A DNA stretch of 64,000 bases from Riptortus pedestris (taxonomy: Eukaryota; Arthropoda; Insecta; Hemiptera; Alydidae), in NCBI GenBank assembly GCA_019009955.1, contig CM032233.1:19330501-19394500 (forward strand), given 5' to 3'. The notes beneath the pieces are model-generated. The model was not told the origin of the DNA and did not search any database. It saw only the letters and a list, made by a program, of their open reading frames with translations. Made by a program: the position numbers and the translations under genes. Positions 1 to 11,058 of the stretch are shown one piece after another (the first letter of the stretch is position 1; every line of letters begins with the position of its first letter).

Positions 1-1555
1 TTCATTTAGTCTCTATATTTACTATTTTGAAGTTACTTGTGAACAAATATCAATTGCATTCAATTGCGGCTCACTGGATGTTCTCAATGTAAATGCAGAT
101 GATTAAAAGAGGTATCGAATTTCAGTACTAAACACAAAAAAGGGTGCTGAAATATTCTTATTTTTTAACAATGAAGTTAGGAATACAACCAGTGTATTCG
201 TTGTTATTGTTATTTATTTCGTAAAGGAATGAACCAAAATGAGTCATAAGCTCTAGTTTGGTGAGCCACATAAACATATATGGAACAGGTGAAATGAATT
301 TCTAGTGAATTTAAACTTTGTTCGAACCACTAAAAATTAAACAATTACTTTCAATAAAATTCACCGACATTCGTAAACGTAAACAGTACAGTTAGGATCT
401 TCAAATCTCAGGCGTTGATGATCTTCGGCAACTGAATTCTTTTTATACGCGATTAGTATTAGATTGTTTCAAATGAACAAAGTACGTTTGAAAATAAATA
501 GTTTCGAGAATAATCCAATGCTAAAGAAAAATGAGTTATTTATTTATTTTACTTGTTTATTTTGAAACTTAAATTCACAACATAATAATAATAATTAAGC
601 AAATTTGAGTCTTCTTAATAATTACCTTGTTCTAAATTTTTGCTTAAACAGTTTTGGATGCGCAAGTAGATTACTAACGAAGTTATTCGCATTTTCGTCC
701 TTCAGTACTCTCCCATTCCTACTCTTGCGAGATTCACTTCAAACTGCTATAGTCCTAAACATCACATGTTCAGCTTAAATACCAAGTTAGCCTCTTACAG
801 TGTTCGTATTAAGCAATATATAATAAATAGAATATTTAATTTGGAATGATATCATCGGAATTCTGCTCAAGCACGTGGGAAATCAGATTAGTCTACGTAG
901 CCCCATCGCGACAGACGTTTTTAGTATGCAACGGTCGAAAGAATCTGATTTTAAGTGAATTATTTAAAATTACTATTAATAGGCTTTAATGGTCAGTATG
1001 TGTAGTCGTTTATTTTTTTAGGGTTTTAGCTGTATAATAATTTGATAATGGGCAGGTGGTAGGAATTTAAAGACGAATAACACCAAAGGTCAAATAACAT
1101 TGTTCCGCAAAAGTTCTTAATGGTTTCTGGACAAATAAAATTATAAACATAATTTGCATAGTGAAAATACATGTTTTAATAAAAAATAATGGATACAGAA
1201 GAAAGGCCTTAATTAGTTTTTATTCCACATAAAGTAGTGGTATATAATAATATAGCTTTTAGTGCTCAGAAACGTGAATAAAATGATGGCAAAGTTTTGA
1301 CTAGAATCATTTTTTTCTGGTGTTCCGTGGAATCATTCAGAAGTTCTGTAAATACATTAGATGAGTACCCATCTAAATTTTTAGAGAAAAACTTTTATCG
1401 AAATTGGATTGATAAAAAGACACTTCTTTTTATAAAACTCATCTTTTGAGAGAGTCTATAGGTCAAAGAAATTTCTAGAATGGGAACAGCGGTTGAAATT
1501 TCAAAAACATTAGGTAACAAATAATTTTAAAGCGACCTCAAGAAGAGAGAGGTCA
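1..1555. other. AT-rich DNA without a recognisable gene
   Basis: I see no open frame with family features. Around 880-935 there is a fragment of the dispersed repeat described at 5690-5870 (shared words GGGAAATC and TTTTTAGTA). Confidence 0.5.
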
Positions 1556-2764
1556 GGGGAATATTTGGATCTTTTTTACATTAGCCCCGCATTTCAAATT
1601 AGGTTATAATCACATGAATTTAGAAATACTTCTGAGATATTCGTTTAATAACTGTTACAATTTTTTACCTTCCACAGCTGTTTCAGAACGGTAGTTGCAT
1701 CTTTATTGATAAACATGAATCTAATTCAGCTCTCGAGTGCTTTTTCAAGAGAAGCACAGCAGTGGCTATAAAATATTACCAGGATTTCTGGATTATTCAC
1801 AGAAAGAGGACCTGCCCTAATGGACATTACATGCAGTTGTATAGTACAGGTGATGTATGCCCCAGATGGAGGTGCAATAAGTTGAGTTGCAGAAATGAAG
1901 TCAGCGTCTTTAAGGACACATGGTTTGAGAACAGTCGCTTACCCTTGAGGAAATCATTACTATTACTCTATGCGTGAGAAAATGAATATTCCAGCATTAA
2001 GTTTTGCAAGAAAGAACTGAGGATATCTTGAAAGACTGTTGTTAATTGGAAGAATATACCCCGGGAGATTTGTGCTAATCAAATTTAAGCCAATCCTATG
2101 ATAATTGGGGGCGTCGAAATTGATGAAACGTTATATGAAAAGGAAGTACAACGTTGGCCGAATTTATCCTCAACAATGGGTATTTGGAGGTGTGTACCGA
2201 GAAACCAGAGAGTGCTTTCTATATGCCGTCCCTAACAGAAGCAAGGAAACATTGACAGAGTGCATTATCCATTCTATTAGGCCTGGAACAACAATATACT
2301 CTCACTGCTGGAGGTCATATCGCCGCCTGAAAAAAGTACCAGGAATGAAATATAAACATTTTACTGTTAACCACTCTAAAAATTTCATTAATATGAAAAC
2401 TGGGGCATATACACAACGTGTGGAATCATTGTGGTCCTCACTAAAACGTATAAATAAACGTGAATGTGGAACAAAGAGAGCAATGGTAGACTCCTACATA
2501 TGTGAGTTCGTCGCATCAAAACGATGACTTATTAAATGCAATATTATCACGTATGAGGGAGGGTTTATTGGCCACCAAAATAATGTTATTTTTGTTAATT
2601 TTATACTTGTAATAAATATGGTTCAGTTTCTCTTAAAACTTTCTTTTATCAATGTTTATAATAGTTTATTAGTAAGAGTTTTATCACTGGTATTTCTAAA
2701 ATCGTGTGATTATAACCTAATTTGAAATGCGGGGCTAATGTAAAAAAGACCCGAATATTTTCCC
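1556..2764 (+). mobile_element. Merlin (ISXO2-like) DNA transposon, inactive
   Basis: Terminal inverted repeats of about 58 bases (1556-1613 and 2706-2764) share CATTAGCCCCGCATTTCAAA and the following TTAGGTTATAATCACA. They enclose a broken IS1595/ISXO2-type transposase on the + strand. The N-terminal zinc-ribbon part lies at 1762-1977 (CPNGHYM ... CPRWRCNKLSCRN) and ends in a stop. The catalytic part resumes near 2098 with VEIDET, then shifts frame and runs to 2527 (WVFGGVYRETRECFLY, then TTIYSHCWRSY and VNHSKNFINMKTGAYTQRVE). The second catalytic Asp of the usual SDCW motif is His here. No convincing 8-9 base target duplication remains. Confidence 0.85.
1762..2527 (+). pseudogene. Merlin transposase pseudogene
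   Basis: This is a DDE transposase of the ISXO2-like family that would excise and reinsert the surrounding element. The open parts are 1762-1977 and 2105-2527. They are joined by a stop and by a frameshift just after the first catalytic block (VEIDET at about 2110). The C-terminal block with the catalytic Glu is kept (RVESLWSSLKR). The length fits a single small Merlin transposase of about 250 residues. Nonsense, frameshift and the Asp-to-His change all say it is dead. Confidence 0.83.
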
Positions 2765-2765
2765 A

Positions 2766-3308
2766 TTAATTCAGCACAAAAACAATGCTAGGAACCTGGA
2801 GTTCCAGATAGTTTATCTTTTCATTTTCATTGAATCTCATGGGGAGCAAATAGCCGTGTTGGCTTAAATTAACTAACAACCACAGATGCACACCTTGCGG
2901 CTTAATCAATTCCTTGCGGTCTGCATCTGGGCTTCGTCCTATTCCGGACCTCCACCTCCCCAAGTCCCTTAAATCATCCAGCCACCTCTAGATAATACAA
3001 TATTTTTCCCGGTAGTTTATTGCTCTTGCTAGTGCAATCAGCCCACCTCACCTGCTCCGCCATCCTTGCTGGTCTCTCACAGCTCTGCATATATTTCTCA
3101 AAACTCTTCTCTGAAAATTCCAGCATTCCTTGGTGAAAGTCCTCGCTTTTCTGTCATATGAAATAGTTGGTCTGATGACTTGTATGTTTGCATTTTTGGC
3201 TTTGTGGACATACTGTTTAAGCGGAGAGCCTATTGGAGGGTACACTTGGCCTCTGTGAACATTCTGATGTTTATAATAACTCAACACTGATACGTGAACC
3301 TCATCCAA
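2766..3308 (-). pseudogene. C-terminal fragment of a non-LTR reverse transcriptase (RTE/craft-like)
   Basis: Read on the minus strand the fragment gives VIRPTISYDRKARTFTKE, a decayed form of the VIRPxxxYGSETWTLTKE block. ECWNFQRRVLRNICRAVRDQ follows, and in another frame WLDDLRDLGRWRSG and a tail resembling the usual end of these polymerases. Frame changes and missing blocks show it is a relic. It abuts the Merlin element, which may have landed in it. Confidence 0.65.
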
Positions 3309-3479
3309 TTAGACATCACCAATTTCCTGTGAGCCCGTCTAGAGGTCCTCACAAACTGGTCTTTTCTAAACTTATTTTGAGTCTTGAATTTCCCCTTGCT
3401 CGTGTAAACCCTACCACAGAAACCAATGCTTGGATATTTCTATCAGTGAATAGCTAATTATTACTTAACTAGTCTATGG

Positions 3480-3640
3480 CGGAAGGTCGACAAAAAAAAG
3501 AAGAAAACTTCAAATGATTATTCAAATCATTTTTATTTCTCAACTAGTTTCGCGTCCATATGACGCCTCATCAGGAGAAGTTCTACTACACAAAGGTACT
3601 AAACTAACGGCTACATCTTTCTCTATGACCTTCCACTAGC
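3480..3640 (-). repeat. Penelope-associated hammerhead-like motif
   Basis: On the minus strand, 3574 to 3547 reads CTGATGAG, GCGTC, ATATG, GACGC, GAAAC. This is the layout of a hammerhead ribozyme core: CUGAUGA, hairpin stem II, GAAA. There is one extra unpaired G before the stem. Such motifs are known in the terminal repeats of Penelope-like retroelements. No Penelope polymerase is seen next to it. Whether it can cleave cannot be judged here. Confidence 0.5.
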
Positions 3641-3659
3641 CGTACCAGTCGGAGAATGG

Positions 3660-4590
3660 CTTACAAAGTATGGCGGGTCAAGCCAGTTGATTTATATCGA
3701 TACGTCACGAAATAAAAATATATCGATTATCCATAATGAAGTGTAGTCTAAATGGTAAAGGAGAAATTTATATTAGATTACATATCACTTTACATTTTCT
3801 AATAAATTAAAAAATATATAATTCACATGTTTTATTTCCGTTTTCTTACAAATCACCATTTTTAAATTTTTTATAATGTGCATATATATTCTCTTTTATC
3901 TTCCTCTTGCTTTAAAGAAATTTAAGTTGTAAATGTAAGTGAAGTTTCCGTTTTTTTTGTTGATCTTCAGCCATAGAATAGTTAAGTAAAGTTAAATATT
4001 TCATATTTCCACAACTTATTATTATATGCCTTGTGACTTGTGGGCGTTATGCTACCATCACTCACGGCTTTGCGTGGTTTTTAGAATACAGTTTTCATCA
4101 TGAAAATATACACTACAAATGACGATGGAACTCGTGGTCTTAAGCTAGTAGGCACTCCAAGTTATGAGATACGCCCCCCTCCACCCCCCCCCTCCGGTTT
4201 TGATTTTACTACAACCCGAAATTAAGTAATTTTTGTCAATGCGATAACCTTCTTGGCGTTCTAACTGTCTGTAATGCCTCCAATAACTTAGTCATGCCAT
4301 TGAAGTCAATGAAGAGGCTATGCCGGTGGATATGATACATACTGATTTTTTCTTATAGAGCTGTGGAGATTTTTGAAAGATTCCCATCAGAAAAATGCAC
4401 TTTAATGCTCTCTCTCTCTGTCTTCTCAAAAGTCTCCATGAACCTCCGAAAAATAGCAACTGATAGCATCTTATAGACAGCGGGAAGAATTCTATTAGTA
4501 ATAAATGTATAGTTGGTAAATTAAATAAAGGGTTGCTATCGCCAGTATAAATAATAATGTTGTCAAAACTCTCGGGGGAGAGCATCCTGA
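3660..4590. other. No gene seen; C-rich tract
   Basis: AT-rich DNA without a recognisable gene. Positions 4171-4198 are a nearly pure pyrimidine run made of C blocks, like one at 16545-16568 beside similar text. Confidence 0.45.
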
Positions 4591-4594
4591 CTAG

Positions 4595-4893
4595 CTGATG
4601 ATCGTGTACAGCCGGCTAAAACTTTCGATGCGAAGGCATCATCTTCAAGCCTGTCAAAAGTTGTACCAGGACTTACCTCTACTTGGACACATGTTAAAAT
4701 CACTCTCCGTTTGACAGATCTAGGATGTAAGTAAACATACCTGGACTAAAACGTAAACCGATAAGAACCTAATACGGGGAATAGACGTATAAAATCTACT
4801 GTCTAACGGACAACTAATTCAGTACAACTTTTGACGGGCTTGAAGATGGCGCCTTCGCATCGAAAGCGCTTGCCTGCTGTACTTGATCATCAG
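4595..4893. repeat. Head-to-head inverted repeat, about 73-base arms
   Basis: The left arm (4595-4668) and right arm (4822-4893) are near-complementary and share CTTTCGATGCGAAGG and GTCAAAAGTTGTAC. On the appropriate strand each arm reads TTGAAGATG...CATCGAAAGC, similar in layout to the motif at 3547-3574. The spacer is about 150 bases. A diverged single copy lies at 25761-25828. Confidence 0.7.
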
Positions 4894-4919
4894 CCAGTGA
4901 TGACGGTCTTCACCTAGAG

Positions 4920-5510
4920 TTATGACAAGAAATGTATAATTCATTTTAATTTTAATTTTAATTTCTGTCAATTTATAGAGATAATATTCTCATCACTGCA
5001 TTGGTCCAACCAATGGAGTGCGAAATGGTTGATCCTAGAATTTAACATATTCCTGAAGTATAGGGCTCACATACCCTTAATTTGACAATTTGCTGTTAGA
5101 AGTTTTTTGTGGTAATTTTCTTAATTATTATTATGACTTCCTAATATAAGTTTTAGCTCTCTCGGTTCAGAAATTAATCCCGCCTGTTGGTGAGTTCTCT
5201 TTATATGGTCTCTTTTTTATAAGAAATAGTCTTTTTAAGTCCCAATAGAAATTCTTTATGTCATAGAATCCCAATAACGCATCTCAAAATATGTTCTTAA
5301 TCACAACCTAGGTGCCTCGCTCATTGCGCTTAGGACTATTGCTCATTATCACATGTCGAAGTAGGTATGTGATAACACTTCTCTCACTCGGATCTCTTTC
5401 TACCAGGAGCTACAACTATTACCAGCACAGTCTATAAAGATCTGCTAACTCCTCGTTCCAATAAAGGCTTCACATTCCAGGTTCCAATATTGAGATCCAG
5501 TCGTTTTAGC
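4920..5510. other. No gene seen
   Basis: AT-rich sequence without open frames or repeats I can name. Confidence 0.4.
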
Positions 5511-5517
5511 AGATTTC

Positions 5518-5870
5518 CTTAAGGGAAATCAGCTATTGACGTCGTACTCATGACGCGATTTTCGAAAAATTTCTAATTTCAGTAATTGTTTTTCATTCCG
5601 GTAAGAGGTTGGTAGACCTGTTTTTTAATATTTCAGATGCTTTCCTTCGGAAGTTTGTTAAAATTGGCTGAAAGTTTTCTTATGACCGTTTGTATTTATT
5701 CACTTAATATTCACGGTGGTGTTGTGTTAGCAGTATGTAGATTTATCTAGTGTTAAGCTTCACGAGGGAAATCTGCTTAGTTTACGCAGGCCCTGGGTTG
5801 CGGGCTTTTTAGTACATATCCCTCAAGGGAAATCTGATATTGCGGTTGTATTCATGATGCATTTGGCTTG
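5518..5870 (+). repeat. Dispersed repeat, copy 1
   Basis: The stretch 5690-5815 matches the reverse complement of 16040-16165 nearly throughout (shared words TTTGTATTTATTC, GTGGTGTTG, GTTAGCAG, GGAAATCTGCTTAGTTTACG). Shorter pieces of the same unit occur at 5518-5560, 5817-5870 and about 880-935. No coding capacity was seen, so I take it for a non-autonomous element of unknown class. Confidence 0.65.
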
Positions 5871-5930
5871 AAATTTCCTCAAATGTCCATCGACCCTAGA
5901 GATGATGGAAATGCGGTCCAATGGAAATTA

Positions 5931-5952
5931 CACACACACACACACACACACA
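5931..5952 (+). repeat. (CA)11 microsatellite
   Basis: Perfect dinucleotide run. Confidence 0.95.
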
Positions 5953-5959
5953 TTTATAT

Positions 5960-7255
5960 TTGTGAGTAGTGTTATTCTCATAAACGTGAATTTGTTTAAG
6001 TCTCATAAATATACAATTTAAAAGAATGAATGCTGGAGAGGTGCGCCCAGTTATTTCTGGAATTTATTAACTCTGCACCGTTAATATATGTTCTACTTTA
6101 CTGAAAATTCTATGTACCATTATGAATATACAGTTTACTTCCCAAGCAAATAAAAGAATACTTTTAATAGTGGTTATTACGTACATAAAACAGCTGCTAT
6201 CGTTGTGTTTGGACCACTTTTGGGGAAAGAAGCTTTTTTTTCATACATGGTTCGGAATAAAGTATACTTTCTATTATTGGGATTTATATAGTCCATTGTG
6301 ATATAAAAAAAAGCTTCATGCGCAGGAACGGGTAATACGAAAATATTGCGAATAGTAAATTCGTGCATAGGAAATACTTTTATTAATAACTAGCTAAGTT
6401 ACCCGGCGATGCCCGGGAAATCATTCTTGACTGACTAATGATGATATTTTGATAGTAAAACTTCAATGTGTACAATTACACTTCCCTCCACGACGTAATG
6501 ATTTTCCAAAAATAGCCAACCCTGAAGGGTAACCCCTGTTTTTTTTTTTTCAGTGAATGTCTTTATAATAACAGTCCCTATAAAATTTCCTTAACAACCC
6601 TATGCAAATATCGGCCAGTTTGTTTCCAGCTGATAATACATTACAACAGATTGAGTGTAGTTACTTTCTCGAATATTTGATACATGTTCCAAGGTCAATA
6701 CATTTAAAAGGATGTATGCATGTTAGTAGTTGTCAAATGAAAACTCTTTTCTTTGAATTGTTAATAATATAATAGTTATATAGTCTACTTTACTAAAAAT
6801 ATAATAGATTAAATTCATCATATTTTTATAAATAGCACACTTATAAATTTATTAAACTGAAAAATTGGAACTCCTGAACCATACATTTAGACTGAATTAT
6901 AGACATGTTTTTATGTCAGATTCTTTGAAAAAAGTGTTGTCTTTGCCTGCCTATGTGGGAGTCATGAGGCTTGGCTGTAGTATGATTAAACTATGTTTAA
7001 TTTGTAGATTTTACCTAAATCTGATATCCTCAAATGGAAAGCTTAATTTAATATGAAGAGTTATCATAAGTAACTACGGTGGCAAACCTGAACCGGGGTT
7101 GAGTCCCTCGTGGGTTTACATCCTGAAGGTTGTCCAATTAGAGATCCTAACTAAAGTGCCATTTCAGCCAGGTTTAATAGGGGACAACCAGCCAAGGGGT
7201 TCTCTCCTTCTATCTGCTTCTATTGTTCTTAGCACAAGTTCTCCATATCCTCAAC
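5960..7255. other. No gene seen
   Basis: AT-rich DNA. At 6396-6419 there is a GC-rich short palindromic word (ACCCGGCGATGCCCGGG) of the kind often found at ends of arthropod repeats. I cannot assign a family. Confidence 0.4.
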
Positions 7256-7259
7256 CACA

Positions 7260-8006
7260 TTGTCAGTGTTAATAAATAACCTAGAACTAATATTTATTAA
7301 TATAATTAATATTCGCAATTTAGTTCGCATTATTCACTGCATTTGCAAACACTCGACTCAAGAAAAATTCCTGATATGCACCGACTCGTTGAGTGCCCTA
7401 TTGAGTATTAAAGATGCATTTATAAACAACCCAATAGTACAAAAAATACATAATCAAATACAAATGCTCCGAGAGTTAAAAAGGGTCGTCTTCTTCATGT
7501 GGATTCCAAGCCACGTAGGAATAGATGGAAATGAAAAAGCAGATTTAGCAGCCAGAGAAGCCCACCAACTCGACTCCATCACCCCAACAACGATTACATC
7601 TGCAGAACTCTATCAACCACTCAAAGAAGAAATTGATTAAAACTGGCAGCACACGTGGATTGAAACCAAGAAAAATAAACTGAAAACTATTAAAACCACC
7701 ATCCGTCCATGGAAATATTCGACTAGAGAGAACAGAAGAGATGAAGTCGTATTAGGAAGAATCCGAATAGGGCACACAAGCTTTACGCATGGTTATCTTA
7801 TGACTAAAGATCAACCCCCGATTTGTGGGAAGTGTAATACAGACTTGACTATCTACCACATGTTAATGGAATGTCATAAGTATACAGATATTCGAAACGA
7901 ATGCAATATTTCCAATGTTATAGAAGTGCCCCTTGGAGATGACCCCAAAGAGCTAGATAAATTGTTTAATTTTGTGGAAATTATGAATTTATACAATAAA
8001 ATTTAA
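7260..8006 (+). pseudogene. RNase H and C-terminal part of a Jockey/I-like non-LTR retrotransposon
   Basis: The domain that would degrade the RNA strand of the RNA:DNA hybrid is clear. It has CTDSLSALLSIKDAF with the Asp, then WIPSHVGIDGNEKADLAARE with the His and Asp of the active site. One in-frame TAA at 7638-7640 breaks the frame. The same frame continues to 8006 with VVLGRIRIGHTSFTHGYLM and a CCHC-like tail (CGKCNTDLTIYHMLMECHKY). The reverse transcriptase itself is not found upstream, so this is a 5'-truncated copy. A presumed 3' untranslated tail follows to about 8130. Confidence 0.85.
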
Positions 8007-8139
8007 ACCACCATTTAAATCATTGTATCCTCGTTTATATTGTTAAAATGGCGATATGGATGAGTATACCAAAACGTGAGTTATAGATATTACAGGGTGA
8101 TGATAACTTGGTAGTTTTTCGCCATAAAACCCTATGAAA

Positions 8140-8930
8140 CAAACATAAAATAACTCTACCTTGAGAAACCTCCTTACTCTGCGAATTATCCATTGTCTAG
8201 ACACAACAAACTTTCAATACTTAAGCATTTAGTAAATCAAGTACCTAAAATAACAAATAATTTAAAAACTGTATGAATGAATCTTGATATTTAGTGTATT
8301 TAGAAAAAAGGTAATAAAATATTTGCATTTTACTTGGGAGGCAAGTACAGTCCAAAGAGGTGAGGGGAGTAAAGTCGTACATTTTTCTGTTTCTATGCTG
8401 TACATGTCGAGAGCTGTTCTGGATATAAATTATAAGTATTTTCACTATAAATAAAATGGTTCTAAAATTAATATCCGATATATATAACATAAAGGATGGT
8501 GAATGTTCAATTTTTTATTTCCGCCCCTACCCGATAGTGCTCTTTTCTAGAGATTGTGCTGGTTAACTAATTATCATCTACGAATGTAAACAATAAAATC
8601 CTCCTATGTTAAACCGTATTAATATGTTAATTTACTGCATTTTGGAAAATATATCAGACTTTCTTGCGGAGTCATTTGTATTTTTCTCCCTTCACCTAAG
8701 TATACTTCTAAAGCATGATCTATTTTTTACATAAAGATGATTTATCAATAAATATCGTATTTCCAGTTTAAAATATCGTCTTATTTACTAAGGGTTCTTA
8801 TTAAGTGGTAACTTGATTAAATAAAGCAAGATAACGTTATCTTTGTTAGCTATTTGAAAATCTGTCTATTTTTGATTTACTTGATGTAATTAGTGGCATT
8901 ATAAGAAGTAATGAAGATTAGATGTTAATT
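8140..8930. other. No gene seen
   Basis: AT-rich, no supported feature. Confidence 0.4.
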
Positions 8931-8935
8931 GATAT

Positions 8936-9498
8936 TGTTACGTTTTTATTACAAAACCAGTAATAAAACGTTGTTAATAAGAGTTCGTTTGGATTGAAAA
9001 ATTAAACACACACACACAAAGTTTCACAGTTTAACACTGCACGATTTATTTCGCGATGTACAATACTCTTGGTTAATTATTACTACTCACAATATTACAC
9101 TGATAGTGTCACTGTTCTTCAGGTTACACAGTATAATAATTCACTCGCGGTCACCTAACTTTACATAAAACGACGGCACTGCACTGTCCTTTACTTCGCG
9201 GCACTGCACTGTCTTAAACACGCCATAAACTGTTACTTACGGCACAACACTGTCCTTCACGGCACAACGCACTGCACTAAGTCGCGCTGAACATCCCTCG
9301 AAGACCGTCGAGTAACCACTGACTGAGGGGTACTGTGAGAGTCCCTTTTAAATGCTTGTAGAAGTGTCTAGGCATAGAAGGTTACAGTTCTTCCTGGAAG
9401 GTCCCTAATTAGATTCGCTCGTTCCACTAGTCTTTGTTCCTCCTCTCACGTGGCTCTCTCTCTTTGTGTATTTGCCCACTCATCCGATTCTCGCAACA
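8936..9498 (-). mobile_element. Solo LTR of a retrotransposon
   Basis: This 563-base unit begins TGTTACG on the + strand and ends CGCAACA, i.e. TGTTGCG...CGTAACA on the minus strand, with the TG...CA ends of an LTR. The four bases before and after it are both ATAT, which fits a 4-base target duplication. Its body shares long blocks with the LTR pair at 45687-46855, for example GTTTAAGACAGTGCAGTGCC on the minus strand. Only one LTR and no internal region remain, so LTR-LTR recombination is likely. Confidence 0.85.
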
Positions 9499-10108
9499 AT
9501 ATTTATTACTATTAGTGATTCTTAATTAGTTATTTGTGTACGTACGGGCCCCGTATGTTTAGCCAAAACGTTGTCGCAGTTCCATGAACACGAATCGTAG
9601 TAATGCATTAAGAAATTTCATGGTTCCGATTGTTTAATGGTAAAAAAAGTTACATTTGAACGTCTCCAGAAAACAAACATTCCTGATTTCTGCAAATACT
9701 GTTCACATTCAAGGAAGGTGCTACTTATGTACTATCCAAACATCTTGTTAACAGGTCCCTATGATAATGGTTTTATAATTGACTGTTCACAAAAATGTCT
9801 ACTGGTGTCAACGAACTAAAGTCCTTTAATTCATATTAAAATTTCCTTCAAAAATGCTATTAACAATATACTATGGTTGTTATTAGTATTATTATAATAG
9901 ATTAAAGTACGGCGTTTTTTGTTTTACTGAGAAAACACACAAAAAACATCAGTTTTTAATATTTAAATTGCCAAGGCTGACAATAGGGATCACATATTTT
10001 TAGAAGGACGTGACATTGATATCAGCCACTTTTTAAGGAATCAGACATTGTGTCTGTTCCTTTAATATAAATTTACTAAATAATAATCCCTCGTGATGAA
10101 AAAAACTT

Positions 10109-10170
10109 TATGATTAGGTTTTTTTACTTATGTAAAATAAGCATTTCATAAGTAGAAAACCCTAATCATA
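10109..10170. repeat. Hairpin, 24-base arms
   Basis: Left arm TATGATTAGGTTTTTTTACT plus TATG; right arm is its complement with about two mismatches. The loop is about 14 bases. Confidence 0.75.
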
Positions 10171-10992
10171 AAACAAAATACAAAGTTCTGTTATACATTT
10201 ATATATTAAGATTAAAATAACATTTCTGGAAGCAAAACTCTTTTACCTGATACCGGAATATATTGCTAAATAATTTATGATCCGGTTCATTGTTGACTCT
10301 TTAGGGTTGGAGCAAGCTACCATCGTTGGGAATATGACATTTATATAAATGATAGCATTCTTTCTATAATTTAAGATTACTAATGAAGCTCGTTGATTAA
10401 AATAAAAATAGTGTTGCAATGATCGATGACGGAATTGACATAATAATTCATCTACTGACAATAGGATGTTCCAAATAGTATTCTTTAGGTTTTGGAATTC
10501 TTTTCATACTGAATACTGTTTAAATATGTTATGTAAGAATATACTAAGACAATTAATAGTATTTAATGTTAGTTGAAGTATAATTAAAATGTTTCACAGA
10601 TTTTATTAATTTAGAAAGATGAAAAATTGAGGGCTTCTCAATACCAGTGTCATTCGCAATTGTAAGGGTGTCTAGGACTGGTGACTCAATATTCTTTCAC
10701 CTGCCGTTTCTCTCAAAAAATCCTTTACGCCAACATGGCTGTTTAGAAATTAGTAGTAAACAGTAGATGACGCATTGTAAAGTCAGGCCTAGTTTGTGCA
10801 TCCAAAGTAGATAACCTATTACCATTAGCCTCAGTGGAATAAAAAAGATTTAACAAAATCTGAAGCATTGTATTTGTTTCTTACATTTAATGAAAATAAA
10901 TGTATTAAGACGAAAATCATTTCCTATAATTTCACTAAGATATTCATTTCAGCAAAACGTCTTTCGACACTAACGGGTATTAGGTACTGTCA

Positions 10993-11058
10993 TGTCTCTT
11001 CATTGGTGTATTACCAGCTGGAACAAAACTTAGCTGGTAATACATCAATAAAGAGATA
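10993..11058. repeat. Hairpin, about 27-base arms
   Basis: Arms 10993-11019 and 11032-11058 pair through TGTATTACCAGCT / AGCTGGTAATACA and extend outward with a few mismatches. Confidence 0.75.
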
